NCBI RefSeq assembly: GCF_007859755.1
Contig: NZ_SJPF01000002.1
Coordinates: forward strand, 701,729-765,728
DNA from: Blastopirellula retiformator
Lineage (GTDB): Bacteria > Planctomycetota > Planctomycetia > Pirellulales > Pirellulaceae
DNA: 64,000 nucleotides
Reading direction: 5' to 3'
Part shown: positions 37,901 through 46,787 of the stretch, in pieces
How positions within the stretch are numbered: the first letter of the stretch is position 1
How the letters are laid out: every line of letters starts with the position of its first letter
Made by a program: the position numbers and the translations under genes
The notes under the pieces: model-generated
What the model was told of the DNA's origin: nothing
The model's database searches: none
The model's input: the letters and a program-made list of their open reading frames with translations, nothing else

Positions 37901-39543
37901 TCGCCTACGAAAGTTCAAATAAGTCGGTCGCCACGGTCGACGCTCATGGCTTGGTAACGCCGCACGAGCGCGGCGAGGTGGTCGTGCTGGTCCGTTTCCT
38001 CGAGCATATCGAGCCGGTCTCGCTAATGTTCGTCGAAAACCAGCCGGGCTACGCCTGGACTTCGCCCACGCCCCACAACTACGTTGACCAACTGGTAAAC
38101 GACAAGCTGCAGCAACTGCAATACTTGCCGTCGGAGACCTGCAGCGATTCGGTCTTCGTGCGGCGGGTCTATCTTGATCTGCTCGGCATCTTGCCAACGG
38201 TCGACGAGACGAACGCCTTCCTGGCCGATACTTCGGCGAATAAGCGCACCGCGCTGATCGACGCATTGCTCGAGCGGGACGAATACGCCAAGTTTTGGGC
38301 GCTTAAATGGGGCGACCTGCTGAAGATGACCAGCAAGGACGTCGGCGATGCTGGCGTCTACAAGTACCATCGCTGGGTCGAAGACGCCCTGAAAAACAAC
38401 ATGCCGTACGATCAGTTCGCTACGCAGCTGATCACCGGATCGGGCAGCACGCTGGCCAACCCGCCGGCCAACTTCTATCGCACCTCATCCGACCTCAACC
38501 AATGCGTTGAGACGATCTCGCAGGTGTTCTTGGGTGCTCGGCTGCAGTGCGCCAAGTGTCACAACCATCCGTTCGAGCGCTGGACGCAAGACAACTACTA
38601 TGGCCTGGGCGCCTTCTTCAATCGAGTGCAGCATCGCAAGACCGAACGGCCCGGCGAGATGTTCATCTACACTTCCGACGCCGGCGAAGTGACGCAGCCG
38701 CGAACTGGCCAGGTGATGACTCCTTGGCTGCCGCAAGTGGGCGACGTCGAGCGACAGAATGACGTTGACCAGCGGGTTCCCTTCGCCGAGTGGCTGGTCA
38801 ATCCCGCCAACCCCTACTTTGCTCGGATCGAAGCGAATCGGATCTGGAGCCAGCTGTTTGCCCGCGGTATCGTCGAGCCGATCGACGACTTCCGCGACTC
38901 GAACCCGCCGGCCAACGCCCCGCTGCTCGAAGCCTTGGCGAAGGAGTTGGTCGAAACCGGCTATGACCGCAAGCAGCTGCTACGGACGATCCTATCGAGC
39001 CGAACCTATCAGGCCAGCTACAAGACCAACCCGCTGAACGCCGACGAGACGATCTACTTCTCGCACCAACAACCGCGGATGCTGAGCGCCGAACAATTGC
39101 TCGACGCGATCAATCAAACGCTCGGCCTGCAGCAGAACTTCGGCTCCACCGCCAAGGGGACGCTGGCGACGCAGTTGCCGGCGCCCGACGTCGCGCAGGT
39201 CGATTTCCTGAAGGTCTTTGGTCAGCCAGAGCGAAGTACCGTTTGTGCGTGTGAGCGTTCCGACGATACGAATTTGAGTATGGCGATCGAACTGTTCAAT
39301 GGTCCGCTAATACATGAGAAGCTCAAGAGCGGCGGCAATCGCTTTCGCAAGGCGCTGGCCGAAGGAAAGAGCGTACCGCAGGTGGTCGAAGAGCTTTACC
39401 TGGCCGCCGTCTGTCGCCCTCCGACCGACTTGGAATTGAAAACGGCCGCTCAGCATTGCAGCCAGAGCCCCGATCCAGCGTCGGGTCTTGAGGACGTTTG
39501 CTGGGCGCTGCTGAACACCGAGGAATTCCTGCTGCAGCACTAA
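34933..39543 (+). CDS. DUF1549/DUF1553 (PSCyt2-PSD1) exported multidomain protein
   Basis: A 1536-residue exported protein. Signal peptide 1-24 (IWLVGVLLAVWPALAAG). Two pre-peptidase C-terminal-like beta domains (about 110-235 and 300-410) precede further beta domains, a cytochrome-like segment with GCNQGACHGS (CX4CH, near 860), a BIG2-type Ig domain (about 960-1050), DUF1549 (about 1060-1260, DLLGILPTVDE and a CAKCHNHPFE motif) and DUF1553 (about 1290-1530, FAEWLVNPANPYFARIEANRIW). These domains are diagnostic for planctomycetes and related phyla; heme binding at the Cys-His motifs is assumed from the family name, not proven. The ATG at 34933 starts the signal peptide. It follows DUF1501 by 60 bases. 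Confidence 0.9.
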   Translation: MRIPSSSIWLVGVLLAVWPALAAGQSFDSLQPWTCPPGQTTQIKITGKDLKAPLRLAFGRPGVTAKVEQLEPTAAVVAVTIPANQPLGPLPVWLAGPGGAAHGRTILIDDLPAVSDNGGNHSRDTAQEIPTLASIEGKCDAAVSDFYRFPAAEGQQLSFEIHTQALHSAMDPVVRLLHANGDVLLQADDTQVGPDTRFAHTFSAAGEYWIEVQDSGNAAAGALYQLRIGDFPVVNQSWPLAVQQDHPTSVTFVGATADQANSPEVTAATTSPATINVATKSPSGKSSTWVPLHTSRYPQVVESPDAGSLTAPVGITGRLAEAKEVDAFVVQGVKGQTVRIAAKTRSLNSPTLLTMKLLATDGKVIAQTKVTDADEWSMDATFPADGPYRLEVADLLKRGGDPFTYHIEIAPVGTFAIVLAGDAKTREHFPVAVKNGACAFQLGVARFGYDGPIDLSLVSGGEGFRLLNPRIPAGANDFRVHVAIDDAWRADRLEVLKLQATAADDPNNRRLVNSHAIHRAREPFVLAPNADQDGAILLVAIGQLPPIFSLSPTAPVQLARPVPTHTATLPLKRIHDQFKSGVEILTNTLSTGWSGTAKADGDNYMLTVTRGAETAPHPEQLTVTAFGEIHGQGYLEQVQIPIQWFDPVQVALTFAEPIIRGGPARVVATATRAGNEPQPITLRLVDLPSGVTAPESITIAANQTVVEFDLQFAAAASLQTPPISLVAASKYHGQDFEVRSKHAVPTMIEGPQRLTLYPTSILLNDPLGRQRVVVSGADKQGSARDWTRFARIVSSRPEVAEIRNGVIYPIADGEAEIAVQVGGVRQTIPVQVANRGTTRPIEFESEVLVALSKQGCNQGACHGSPSGKGGFRLSLRAFDMQLDELTLIREESGRRINLIEPDKSLLLLKPLMSVAHGGGKQIHQQDEAYTILRDWIAAGAKADPADMPRIERLEVFPAEKQIRLVVDGPQQLAATAHFSDGRSRDVTHLVAYESSNKSVATVDAHGLVTPHERGEVVVLVRFLEHIEPVSLMFVENQPGYAWTSPTPHNYVDQLVNDKLQQLQYLPSETCSDSVFVRRVYLDLLGILPTVDETNAFLADTSANKRTALIDALLERDEYAKFWALKWGDLLKMTSKDVGDAGVYKYHRWVEDALKNNMPYDQFATQLITGSGSTLANPPANFYRTSSDLNQCVETISQVFLGARLQCAKCHNHPFERWTQDNYYGLGAFFNRVQHRKTERPGEMFIYTSDAGEVTQPRTGQVMTPWLPQVGDVERQNDVDQRVPFAEWLVNPANPYFARIEANRIWSQLFARGIVEPIDDFRDSNPPANAPLLEALAKELVETGYDRKQLLRTILSSRTYQASYKTNPLNADETIYFSHQQPRMLSAEQLLDAINQTLGLQQNFGSTAKGTLATQLPAPDVAQVDFLKVFGQPERSTVCACERSDDTNLSMAIELFNGPLIHEKLKSGGNRFRKALAEGKSVPQVVEELYLAAVCRPPTDLELKTAAQHCSQSPDPASGLEDVCWALLNTEEFLLQH

Positions 39544-39589
39544 TCCCAATCGGCGTTTCGTTCGCCTATCCCCTCAGGCTATTGTCATC

Positions 39590-40936
39590 ATGCGTTCGTT
39601 ACTTTCCGTTTCGCTCGTCTCGCTGTTGTCGGCGGCGGCCTCGGCTGTCGCCGAAGAGGCGCCGGTTAGTTTCCGGCGCGACGTCGCCCCGATCTTGCTG
39701 GATCGCTGTCAGGCGTGTCACGGAGCGAAGAAGGCCGAGGGCGGATATCGCGTCGATACCTTCGTGCAATTGCAAAAAGCGGGCGACTCGGGCGAACCGC
39801 CGATCGGCGCCAGCGCTGCCGAGCCGAGCGAACTGCTGCGACGGATTACCTGCACCGATGAGTTTGAACGCATGCCGGTCGATAGCGATCCACTGTCGGC
39901 CGCGCAAATCGCCCTGTTCACAAAATGGATCGCCGCCGGGGCGAAGTTCGATGGCGCCGATCCGGCGCAGCCGCTTCGCCTGGTCATTCCTCCCCCCACC
40001 TATGCCGCAGCCCCAGCGTCGTACCCGCGAGCCGTGCCAATCACCGCCGTTACCTTTTCGCCCGATGGCAAGCAGTTGGTCGTCGGCGGCTATCATGAGC
40101 TGACGATCTGGGATGTCGCCAGCGGCAAGCTGGCGCGGCGGATCGGTAATCTCGGCGAACGAACCTACGCGCTCCGCTTCTCGCCCGACGGACAAATGCT
40201 GGCGGTCGGCTGCGGCCAGCCTGGCGCTAGCGGCGAAGTGCGACTCGTGCGCTTTGCTTCGGGCGGAGTCACCGGCGTCGTTTGTCGCTCGGACGATGTG
40301 GTGCTCGATTTGGCGTTTCGTCCCGGCTCGACTCAGTTGGCGGCGGCGATGACCGACAGTTCGATCCGCGTCGTCGATACGGCGTCGCTGAGCGAAGTGC
40401 GCACGATTGCCGGTCATGCCGATTGGGTCACCGCGATCGCCTATAGCGATGACGGCACGCAGCTGGCGTCGGCCAGTCTCGACCAATCGGCCAAGGTGTT
40501 CGACGCCGAAACGGGGGCCGTGCTGGCCAGCTATCCTGGTCACGCCGCTGCGGTCCGCGGCGTCTGCATCTTGCCTGACAATCAGCAGGTGGTTTCGGTT
40601 GGCGACGACCAGAAGGTCCACCGCTGGCAAATCGCCGACGCTAAGAAGGTCGCCGAGATTGGCATTGGGGCGGAAGGTCGAGCCTTGTTGCGAACCGGCG
40701 ACGACCTGTTCGTCCCCGCCGCCGACAAGCGGACGCGGCGGATCGACCTGAAGGAAAACAAGGTCGCGCAGCAGTTTGAAGGTCATGGCGATTGGGTGCT
40801 CAGCGCCGCAATTTTTGGCGCAAAACAGGAAGCGGGCGACGCTCGGGTGCTGGCGACCGGCGACTTTGCAGGCGAAGTTCGTCTGTGGAAACTGGCCGAC
40901 GGATCGCTGCAGCAGTCGTGGCTGGCGAAGCCGTAA
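39590..40936 (+). CDS. PSCyt1 cytochrome domain fused to WD40 repeats
   Basis: A 448-residue exported protein. Signal peptide 1-21, then a PSCyt1 domain (about 25-115) with heme motif CQACH at 40-44 and ILLDRCQACHGAKK context, then a WD40 beta-propeller (about 145-448) with repeats such as ITAVTFSPDGKQLVVGG, ALRFSPDGQMLAVG and VTAIAYSDDGTQLASAS. This fusion is common in planctomycetes. It lies 46 bases after the DUF1549/1553 gene and completes a three-gene operon. Function is not established; an envelope redox or scaffold role is inferred from the domains. Confidence 0.9.
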   Translation: MRSLLSVSLVSLLSAAASAVAEEAPVSFRRDVAPILLDRCQACHGAKKAEGGYRVDTFVQLQKAGDSGEPPIGASAAEPSELLRRITCTDEFERMPVDSDPLSAAQIALFTKWIAAGAKFDGADPAQPLRLVIPPPTYAAAPASYPRAVPITAVTFSPDGKQLVVGGYHELTIWDVASGKLARRIGNLGERTYALRFSPDGQMLAVGCGQPGASGEVRLVRFASGGVTGVVCRSDDVVLDLAFRPGSTQLAAAMTDSSIRVVDTASLSEVRTIAGHADWVTAIAYSDDGTQLASASLDQSAKVFDAETGAVLASYPGHAAAVRGVCILPDNQQVVSVGDDQKVHRWQIADAKKVAEIGIGAEGRALLRTGDDLFVPAADKRTRRIDLKENKVAQQFEGHGDWVLSAAIFGAKQEAGDARVLATGDFAGEVRLWKLADGSLQQSWLAKP

Positions 40937-41121
40937 GTCGCCGCTATCTCACAATTCGCCTCCGCGTCGACGGAATGCGGGAAGTCGACGCGTTGTGGAT
41001 TGAGGCGACTTCGCTACAATTTGGGGATTCCCACGGGAAATCTCTTCCAAAGATCCCAGCCCCAATTGGCCCTTGGCGGCCTTCGGCCCGACGCTTATCG
41101 ATCCGCGACCGAGGGAAAACG

Positions 41122-41544
41122 ATGAAACCCTGGCAACATTTGTTTCAAACCGCCATGGCGGACGGCGAAACCTACTTCAACGCCGGCGAGTATCACCGTG
41201 CACGGCTGTTGTTTCAGGAAGCGTATGAACGGATCCCCGAGCCGCAGCGCAACTACGCCGAATCGACGCAAGCCCTCAGCGGCCTGGCCGACTGCTTTTA
41301 CTATCTCGAAAACTACGAGAAGGCGAAAGGCCTGCTCGATGACGTCCTCTTCTGCCCTGGCGGCGCGGCGAGTCCGACCGTTCGCCTGCGACGTGGCCAG
41401 ATTTTCTTCAAGACCGGCGACGTCGAAAAGGCAAAGATGGAATTAACCGCGGCCTACCTGAACGGCGGCATGGCGGTCTTCCACAACGAGGAAGAGTGCA
41501 TGCGGTTGATTGCCAACGTGATCGAAGGGTACGAGCGCCGTTAG
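41122..41544 (+). CDS. Small tetratricopeptide-repeat protein
   Basis: A 140-residue protein made mostly of TPR-like helix pairs (AMADGETYFNAGEYHRARLL, LSGLADCFYYLENYEKAKGL, RRGQIFFKTGDVEKAKMEL). TPR proteins mediate protein contacts. No signal peptide, so it is probably cytoplasmic. The ATG at 41122 follows GAGGGAAAAC; the frame open further upstream to 40792 overlaps the WD40 gene and is a shadow. Its TAG stop overlaps the stop of the convergent DUF1552 gene by three bases. Confidence 0.85.
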   Translation: MKPWQHLFQTAMADGETYFNAGEYHRARLLFQEAYERIPEPQRNYAESTQALSGLADCFYYLENYEKAKGLLDDVLFCPGGAASPTVRLRRGQIFFKTGDVEKAKMELTAAYLNGGMAVFHNEEECMRLIANVIEGYERR

Positions 41545-42866
41545 GTCAACATCGTCCCGGTCGAGTCGCTAAAGCTGTCGGTCTCGACCCCCATTTTCTG
41601 AATCATCGTCAGCAACAGATTGCTGAGCGGCGGATGGTTGTCTTTGTCGTGGGCGACGTGCCCGCTGTGCTTGAGGCCAAGTCGGTGTCCGCCGGCCACG
41701 AGCAAGGGCAGGTTCTTGGGCGAGTGCTCGCCACCTTCGCCCGAGTTCATGCCGCTGCCGTACATGACCATCGTGTGGTCGAGCATGTTGCCGTCCCCAT
41801 CTTCGGTCTGCTTCAGGAAGTCGAGGAACCGGGCCAACCGCGACAAATGAAAACGGTCGATCACGCCCAACTTCTTCAACATCCCCGCGTCGCCCCCATG
41901 GTGCGAAAGCTCGTGATGGTTTTCCCCGCCGCCCCCCAAGCCGCCGGCTTCGCGCGACCATTCGTAGCTGATAACCCGCGTCGTGTCGGTCAAAAACGCC
42001 AGGTACGACAGCTCCATCATCACGTCGATCCACATCGGCCGATCATGGGCGTCGTGCGACTTGCTGCTTAGCTGCAGGAACTTGGCGTCGATCTCCGGCT
42101 TCGGCACGTCGATCCAGTTCTCGAGCCGTTCGACGCGCTGCTCCGTTTCGCGCACGCTGCCAAGGTATTGATCGAGTTTCCGCTGATCCTTCTTGCCCAA
42201 CTTCTTGTGCAGCGCCTTCGCCTCGGCGAGCACGCTGTCGAGGATCGACTTTTGTTCGGCGTAGCGTTTGAGCGTCGCCGCCCGGTCTCCGGCGCTCTCC
42301 GGAACAAACAACCGCTCGAACAATCGCTTCGGCGAGTTCTCCGCCGGCACCGGCGTTCCGCGGCGATTGAACGACAGCGTATGCGAATGGCCGGCCGAAC
42401 CAGTTCCGCTGCTATCGGACAACTGCAGCGAGCCGAAGCGAGTCTCTTTGCTGTGATGCTCCGCCGCGATCTGATCGGCCGAAACCCAGTTGGTGTAATC
42501 GCTGCCCGGGGTCGCGCTCAAGTCGGCGCCGGTCAGCCACGTATCGGCGCCGCTGTGACCCCCTTGCGAGTTGGGATGTCCCATGCCGGTTAGAACCGTG
42601 AAGTCGTTCCTATGGTCGGCCAGCGTTTGCAGCGTCGGCGACAACTGGTAGTCGGCCCCGGCGGTCTCGGGCATCCATTCCAGAATGTTGACGCCGTTGG
42701 GGACATAGCAGCAGATCATCCGCGGTTGCGTCGCCAATGATTTGGCCAGCGGCTTGAATTGCGAAGGAGCGGCGGCGGCTCGCGGCATCATCGCGTCCAG
42801 CAGCGGCAAGCTTAAGCTTACGCCCAGTCCACGCAACACCATCCGTCGTGAAATGGTCTTTGACAT
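41541..42866 (-). CDS. DUF1552 exported protein
   Basis: A 441-residue DUF1552 protein. The N-terminus MSKTISRRMVLRGLGVSLSL is a twin-arginine signal ending near PRAAAA. Family features include RMICCYVPNGVNILEWMP, GMGHPNSQGGHSGADTWLTG, VISYEWSREAGG and MVMYGSGMNSGEGGEHSPKNLPLLVAGG. The start at 42866 was chosen for the signal peptide and AGGATA ten bases upstream; 22 extra residues in the frame to 42932 lack these. DUF1552 genes usually sit next to DUF1587/1592 cytochrome genes, as here (43032-45587). A long repeat copy lies between the two genes. Confidence 0.9.
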   Translation of the reverse strand: MSKTISRRMVLRGLGVSLSLPLLDAMMPRAAAAPSQFKPLAKSLATQPRMICCYVPNGVNILEWMPETAGADYQLSPTLQTLADHRNDFTVLTGMGHPNSQGGHSGADTWLTGADLSATPGSDYTNWVSADQIAAEHHSKETRFGSLQLSDSSGTGSAGHSHTLSFNRRGTPVPAENSPKRLFERLFVPESAGDRAATLKRYAEQKSILDSVLAEAKALHKKLGKKDQRKLDQYLGSVRETEQRVERLENWIDVPKPEIDAKFLQLSSKSHDAHDRPMWIDVMMELSYLAFLTDTTRVISYEWSREAGGLGGGGENHHELSHHGGDAGMLKKLGVIDRFHLSRLARFLDFLKQTEDGDGNMLDHTMVMYGSGMNSGEGGEHSPKNLPLLVAGGHRLGLKHSGHVAHDKDNHPPLSNLLLTMIQKMGVETDSFSDSTGTMLT

Positions 42867-42903
42867 TCTGGTTATCCTTTCGCTTGTCGGCAATGGTCGA
42901 TAA

Positions 42904-43018
42904 CTGCCTGTTGAAAAATGCCATCGTGGCATTTTTCAACCTCGCCAGGCTCAGAGCATAGCTCTTCGCGGCTCGCATCCGTGCGACCACGCAGTCCGTC
43001 GAGAAAATCAACGTACTG
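42904..43018 (-). repeat. Long copy of dispersed CAGTCCGT repeat (copy D)
   Basis: A 115-bp element in reverse orientation to copy B. It shares the end sequences, the GAGCTATGCTCTGAGCCTGG core and the AATGCCA-TGGCATT mini-hairpin, but lacks copy B's extra 32-base palindrome. It occupies most of the 165-base gap between two co-directional genes. A reading frame that starts in it (43011 leftward) is a by-product. Confidence 0.75.
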
Positions 43019-43031
43019 ATAACTGCGTTTG

Positions 43032-45587
43032 CTATTTCGTTTGGAAGGTGGGGGACTGCACGACCGCGTGAATCAGCGACCGCAACGTCTTGTCGTTCGA
43101 CTTCATGGCCGCGACCGCTTCGTCAATTTGCGGGCGATCGACAATACTCATTTCGCGCCCCAGCGCGTAGGTGAACATCTTCTCGGCCAGGCAGCGGAGG
43201 AACAGGTCCTGTTTCTCCATCAGCGCCGCCTGGAGCGACTCGATCCCATCGATCTCGGTTCCATCGGGCAACGTCGCCGAGGCGTCGATCCGCGGATCGT
43301 TCGAGCCGACGCGGCCTTGATAGCCATGCCCTTCCTGCTCGCGCCAGTCGCCGGAGCCGTCAAAGTTTTCCAGAGCGAAGCCGAGCGGATCAATCTTGTT
43401 GTGACAGCGAGCGCACTGCGCCAGCTCTCGATGAATTTCGAGCCGCTGCCGCACCGTCGCCTTATCGATGCCCGGCGCCTTGGGCGCGATCTCGCCGACG
43501 TTGGCGACCGGCAGCCCCGGATCAGTCCCCAGGATGTTCTTCAAAACCCAGACGCCCCGTTTGACCGGCGAAGTCCGCGTGCCGTTCGACGTGATCGACA
43601 ACATCGACGCTTGCGTGAGCACGCCGCCGCGATGCACATCGGCCGGCAGCTCGACTCGTCGCAGCTCGTCTCCTTCGACTCCCTTGATCCCATAGAAGCG
43701 GGCGAGCCGCTCGTTGACCACGACAAAGTCGGAGTCAATAAAGTTCGTCACGCTCAAGTCGTTCTGCAAGATCTCGCGGAAGAACCCAAGCGTCTCGGCG
43801 ACGATTGACGTTTCCAAGTGGCGATCGTAGCGGCGGAACAGATCGGGCGATGGCGGATTGGCGCCCACTTCCCGCAGGCCCAGCCATTGGCCGGCGAAAT
43901 TCTCGACCAGCGCTTCCGACTTTGGATCGGCCAGCATCCGGTCGATCTGACGATCGAGCTCGGCCGGGTCGCGTAACTTGCCGGCAGTCGCTGCCCGAAA
44001 CAGTTCGTCATCCGGCATGCTGCTCCACAGGAAGTACGACAGCCGCGACGCCAATTGATAGTCGTCGAGCGGCGACGCTTTGTCGTCACGCAACGTCGGT
44101 TCGGCCAGGTACAGGAAGTGAGACGAGATCATGATCGCCGTCAACGGCGCTCGAATCGCCGTATCGATCGACTTAGAATCGGCGTAGGCCGCGTCAAACA
44201 ACGCCAGCTTCTGCTCGACCTCGCTCTGGTCGGCTGGGCGGCGGTAAGCTCGCTGGAGGAATTTCCTGATCACGCCGCGGGCGTACTCGCGCGGATCGCT
44301 CTCCTGCAGCGGCGAATCGGGAAGTAGACGAACATGGGTTGCCGGCGGCCACTCGGGATGGACCGGGCCTTCCAGTTCCATCCAATCGATCGCCGCTTCG
44401 GGTCGGGCGAACTCGTCATGCCCTTGCATCCAGAAGTTTTCGAGTTCACGAGGAATGTCGTAGGCGTAATCGATCGTCAAGCCCGCCTTCTCGGTCGAGA
44501 ATTCGGTCTCGATCTCGATCGTCTGCATTTCGGGCAGGTCGGCGTCGACGTCAAACTCGGCGATCACCTTTGGCTGGCCTCCCAAGTGCTGCGTCACTTT
44601 CAGCCGCGGCCGACCATAGTCGTAGTCGGGGTAGGTTTGAAAGTGCTCGACGCCCCGTTCAAATTCTTGCCGCTTCCACTTCTCTTGGCTGGGGTTCTTT
44701 TTGATTCCCTCGTCCAGGCGATTCTGTAGAAAGCCGGTCGCCGACTTCACCACTTCTGCGCGACTAGGCACGCGGCCGCCAACCCGGATTCGCACGATGT
44801 ACTTGCCCGGGTTCTTCACCGCGAAGTCGCGGACGTTGATATTGCGATCCCACGAGTGATGGTGCATCACGATGGTTTCGCCTTCATCCCGGTTCTTGCC
44901 GCTGTTGATGATCAACCGCTGCTTGTCGTACTCGACCCGATTGCGGTCGGAGTGCCCCGACTCGGGCTGGAACCGCCAGCGAATCGCCGGCGGCTGGTCC
45001 CCTTCGACCAGCGCCTCGTCCAAGATCTCTTGCGCGGCGTCGTAGTACTGCTCCATGTGCAGAGGCGAGATGGTGAGCGCCCCGCCGTTATTGTCGAAAC
45101 CGCCGGTCGGCGGATCTTGCGGAAAGTGGGAAGTATCGTAATCGACGCCGACCAGATCGCGGATCGTGTTGTGATACTCATCCCGATTCATTCGCCGCAG
45201 GATGATGACTGAGTCCCGTTTGATCTGCTCGGCCCGGATCATCTCGGCCGTAACCCAGTCAACCAACTGGGCGACCTCTTCCGTCTTCGGTTGCGGCTCG
45301 TCCTCCGGCGGCATCGAGTGGCTGTTGAGCACGTTGACCACTTCCCGCCACTTGCCATTGGTGGTGAGGTCGTCAAATGCGGCCGAGAGCTGCGTGTCGA
45401 CGCGAAACTCTCCCTGGTCGTCATCGGGTCCATGACAACGAAGGCAATGCCGCTTCAGAAAACCGGCGGCGTTCTGGCGAAACGCGGATTCGTCGGGCTG
45501 AAACGTCGCTGGCGATTCGGCGTAGGCTGTCGAAACCCATAGGGTCAGACAGCCGGCGACAAAGCACAAGAGAAAACGGAACTGCAT
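43032..45587 (-). CDS. DUF1587/1595/1592/1588/1585 cytochrome-type exported protein
   Basis: An 851-residue exported protein. Signal peptide 1-24 (LLCFVAGCLTLWVSTAYA). PSCyt1-type N-terminal domain with CLRCHGPDD, then DUF1587 (about 125-195; ILRRMNRDEYHNTIRDLVG), a beta domain, DUF1595 (about 430-490), DUF1592 (about 490-620; SHFLYLAEP, ASRLSYFLWSSMPD), DUF1588 (about 625-735; TSIVAETLGFFREIL, second heme-like motif CARCHNKIDPLG after it) and DUF1585 (about 765-851). This is the standard planctomycete architecture. The start is ATG 45587; a GTG directly before (45590) is possible. It is likely co-transcribed with DUF1552. Confidence 0.92.
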   Translation of the reverse strand: MQFRFLLCFVAGCLTLWVSTAYAESPATFQPDESAFRQNAAGFLKRHCLRCHGPDDDQGEFRVDTQLSAAFDDLTTNGKWREVVNVLNSHSMPPEDEPQPKTEEVAQLVDWVTAEMIRAEQIKRDSVIILRRMNRDEYHNTIRDLVGVDYDTSHFPQDPPTGGFDNNGGALTISPLHMEQYYDAAQEILDEALVEGDQPPAIRWRFQPESGHSDRNRVEYDKQRLIINSGKNRDEGETIVMHHHSWDRNINVRDFAVKNPGKYIVRIRVGGRVPSRAEVVKSATGFLQNRLDEGIKKNPSQEKWKRQEFERGVEHFQTYPDYDYGRPRLKVTQHLGGQPKVIAEFDVDADLPEMQTIEIETEFSTEKAGLTIDYAYDIPRELENFWMQGHDEFARPEAAIDWMELEGPVHPEWPPATHVRLLPDSPLQESDPREYARGVIRKFLQRAYRRPADQSEVEQKLALFDAAYADSKSIDTAIRAPLTAIMISSHFLYLAEPTLRDDKASPLDDYQLASRLSYFLWSSMPDDELFRAATAGKLRDPAELDRQIDRMLADPKSEALVENFAGQWLGLREVGANPPSPDLFRRYDRHLETSIVAETLGFFREILQNDLSVTNFIDSDFVVVNERLARFYGIKGVEGDELRRVELPADVHRGGVLTQASMLSITSNGTRTSPVKRGVWVLKNILGTDPGLPVANVGEIAPKAPGIDKATVRQRLEIHRELAQCARCHNKIDPLGFALENFDGSGDWREQEGHGYQGRVGSNDPRIDASATLPDGTEIDGIESLQAALMEKQDLFLRCLAEKMFTYALGREMSIVDRPQIDEAVAAMKSNDKTLRSLIHAVVQSPTFQTK

Positions 45588-45753
45588 CACAACTGCCGAA
45601 AGATGGGGGACCTGGAAGGAGGAACGCCTGCCAGCGAAATGAGACCTTTAGTTTAAACCTATGACCAAAAAAGGCCAAAGGTTTCGCCGTAACGCGCGGA
45701 ACTTTGGCGAACGCCCAAGTGCCACCGGCCAGATGCATCATTGCCACCCCGAT

Positions 45754-46005
45754 TTACGGAAGGCTGCGGCGACTTCGCCACTTTTCAAAGAAGTAACGCA
45801 TATCGCTTTGCGCGCAGTTGTCTCCCAGCGACTCGGACTGCATAAGGTCCGTTAGCTGCGGCAATTCTGCGTTAGAAATGCTCTGTCGTTTCAACAGCGA
45901 CTTCCAAAGACGAATCGCTTGCAGATTCGCCTTGTACACCGGACAGTCCTCGCCCAATCGCGCGAAATAGCGCTCCACCTTGTCGGTGTATTGCCGATAG
46001 TCCAC
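45754..46005 (-). CDS. Small hypothetical protein
   Basis: An 83-residue protein of unknown function. Composition is protein-like, with amphipathic helices (TDKVERYFARLG, AIRLWKSLLKRQ) and no signal peptide. The predicted start is GTG at 46005 without an obvious ribosome binding site, so the true start may differ. It lies 24 bases after the GDSL esterase gene on the same strand and could be co-transcribed. Confidence 0.5.
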   Translation of the reverse strand: MDYRQYTDKVERYFARLGEDCPVYKANLQAIRLWKSLLKRQSISNAELPQLTDLMQSESLGDNCAQSDMRYFFEKWRSRRSLP

Positions 46006-46029
46006 GTTGTCGCTGGGAAATCTGCAAAG

Positions 46030-46722
46030 TTACTTCAGGTGACCAGCCAACTGCGGAACGACCACCTTTAACTCGGTCGCTACCAACTCGGCAGTCGCAG
46101 CCGTTCCCGCTGGGCTGAAGTGGGTTGTGTCGGTTTCGCTAAAGTCGTAGGCCGAAGTCTTCTCTGGACCAAGCTTGTTGTGATGGGCGACGCTGATCGT
46201 GTAGAGATCGAGAAACGGGACCTCTTCCGCTTTGGCGACTTCGCCGGCCGTCAGGGCGTACTCATACAGCGGCGCCTTCAGCAGGTCGCCGGCAGGCCGC
46301 GGCAAGATCTTGCCGTCGGGGCCAAAGTTCCGCCGCGTTACCGAACTGACGATCACCGGCCCAGCGCCGGCCGCTTTGATCCGATCGACGTACGACTTCA
46401 GCTTTTCGGCGTACGCTTGCGTACCATATCGCTTTTGATCGTTGTGGCCAAACTGCACCAGCACGTAGTCTGGCTTTTGTTTCAGCAATTCATCCAGCTT
46501 GTGGGAAAGCGAATCGAGCGTCGCCCCGTTCTTGGCGTAGTTAAGCACCTCGGTGTCGCTGCTGACCAACTTGCTGAAGCCTGGGCCCCAGCCGTAGGTC
46601 GTCGCGACGGTCGAGTCACCAATCAGGCCGATGGTTACTTCTTTTTGATCGGCGGCCGTCGCCACGGCGCTGACGGCGACGGACAAGAGCAACGCAACAA
46701 GCGTGTTCGCTTTCAACGACAT
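46030..46722 (-). CDS. SGNH/GDSL hydrolase, rhamnogalacturonan acetylesterase type
   Basis: A 230-residue exported esterase. Signal peptide 1-24 (ALLLSVAVSAVATAAD). SGNH blocks: GDST with nucleophile S37, the Gly block in AKNGATLDS, GHND with oxyanion Asn, and the DTTHFS Asp-His pair near the C-terminus. This set is typical of rhamnogalacturonan acetylesterases, which remove acetyl groups from pectin-type polysaccharides outside the cytoplasm. Neighbours do not include other pectin genes. ATG at 46722 gives the signal peptide. Confidence 0.9.
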   Translation of the reverse strand: MSLKANTLVALLLSVAVSAVATAADQKEVTIGLIGDSTVATTYGWGPGFSKLVSSDTEVLNYAKNGATLDSLSHKLDELLKQKPDYVLVQFGHNDQKRYGTQAYAEKLKSYVDRIKAAGAGPVIVSSVTRRNFGPDGKILPRPAGDLLKAPLYEYALTAGEVAKAEEVPFLDLYTISVAHHNKLGPEKTSAYDFSETDTTHFSPAGTAATAELVATELKVVVPQLAGHLK

Positions 46723-46787
46723 GCGGGGAACTCCAAGACGAAAACGACGGGGTAATGCTTCTAGGATAGTCGAATCGGGACGCTAGG

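Noticed and set aside
39599-40786. Minus-strand open frame (395 codons) over the PSCyt1-WD40 gene
   Set aside because: Antisense shadow of a well-supported gene.
42610-43011. Minus-strand open frame starting MIFSTDC
   Set aside because: Begins in repeat copy D and then overlaps DUF1552 in another frame.
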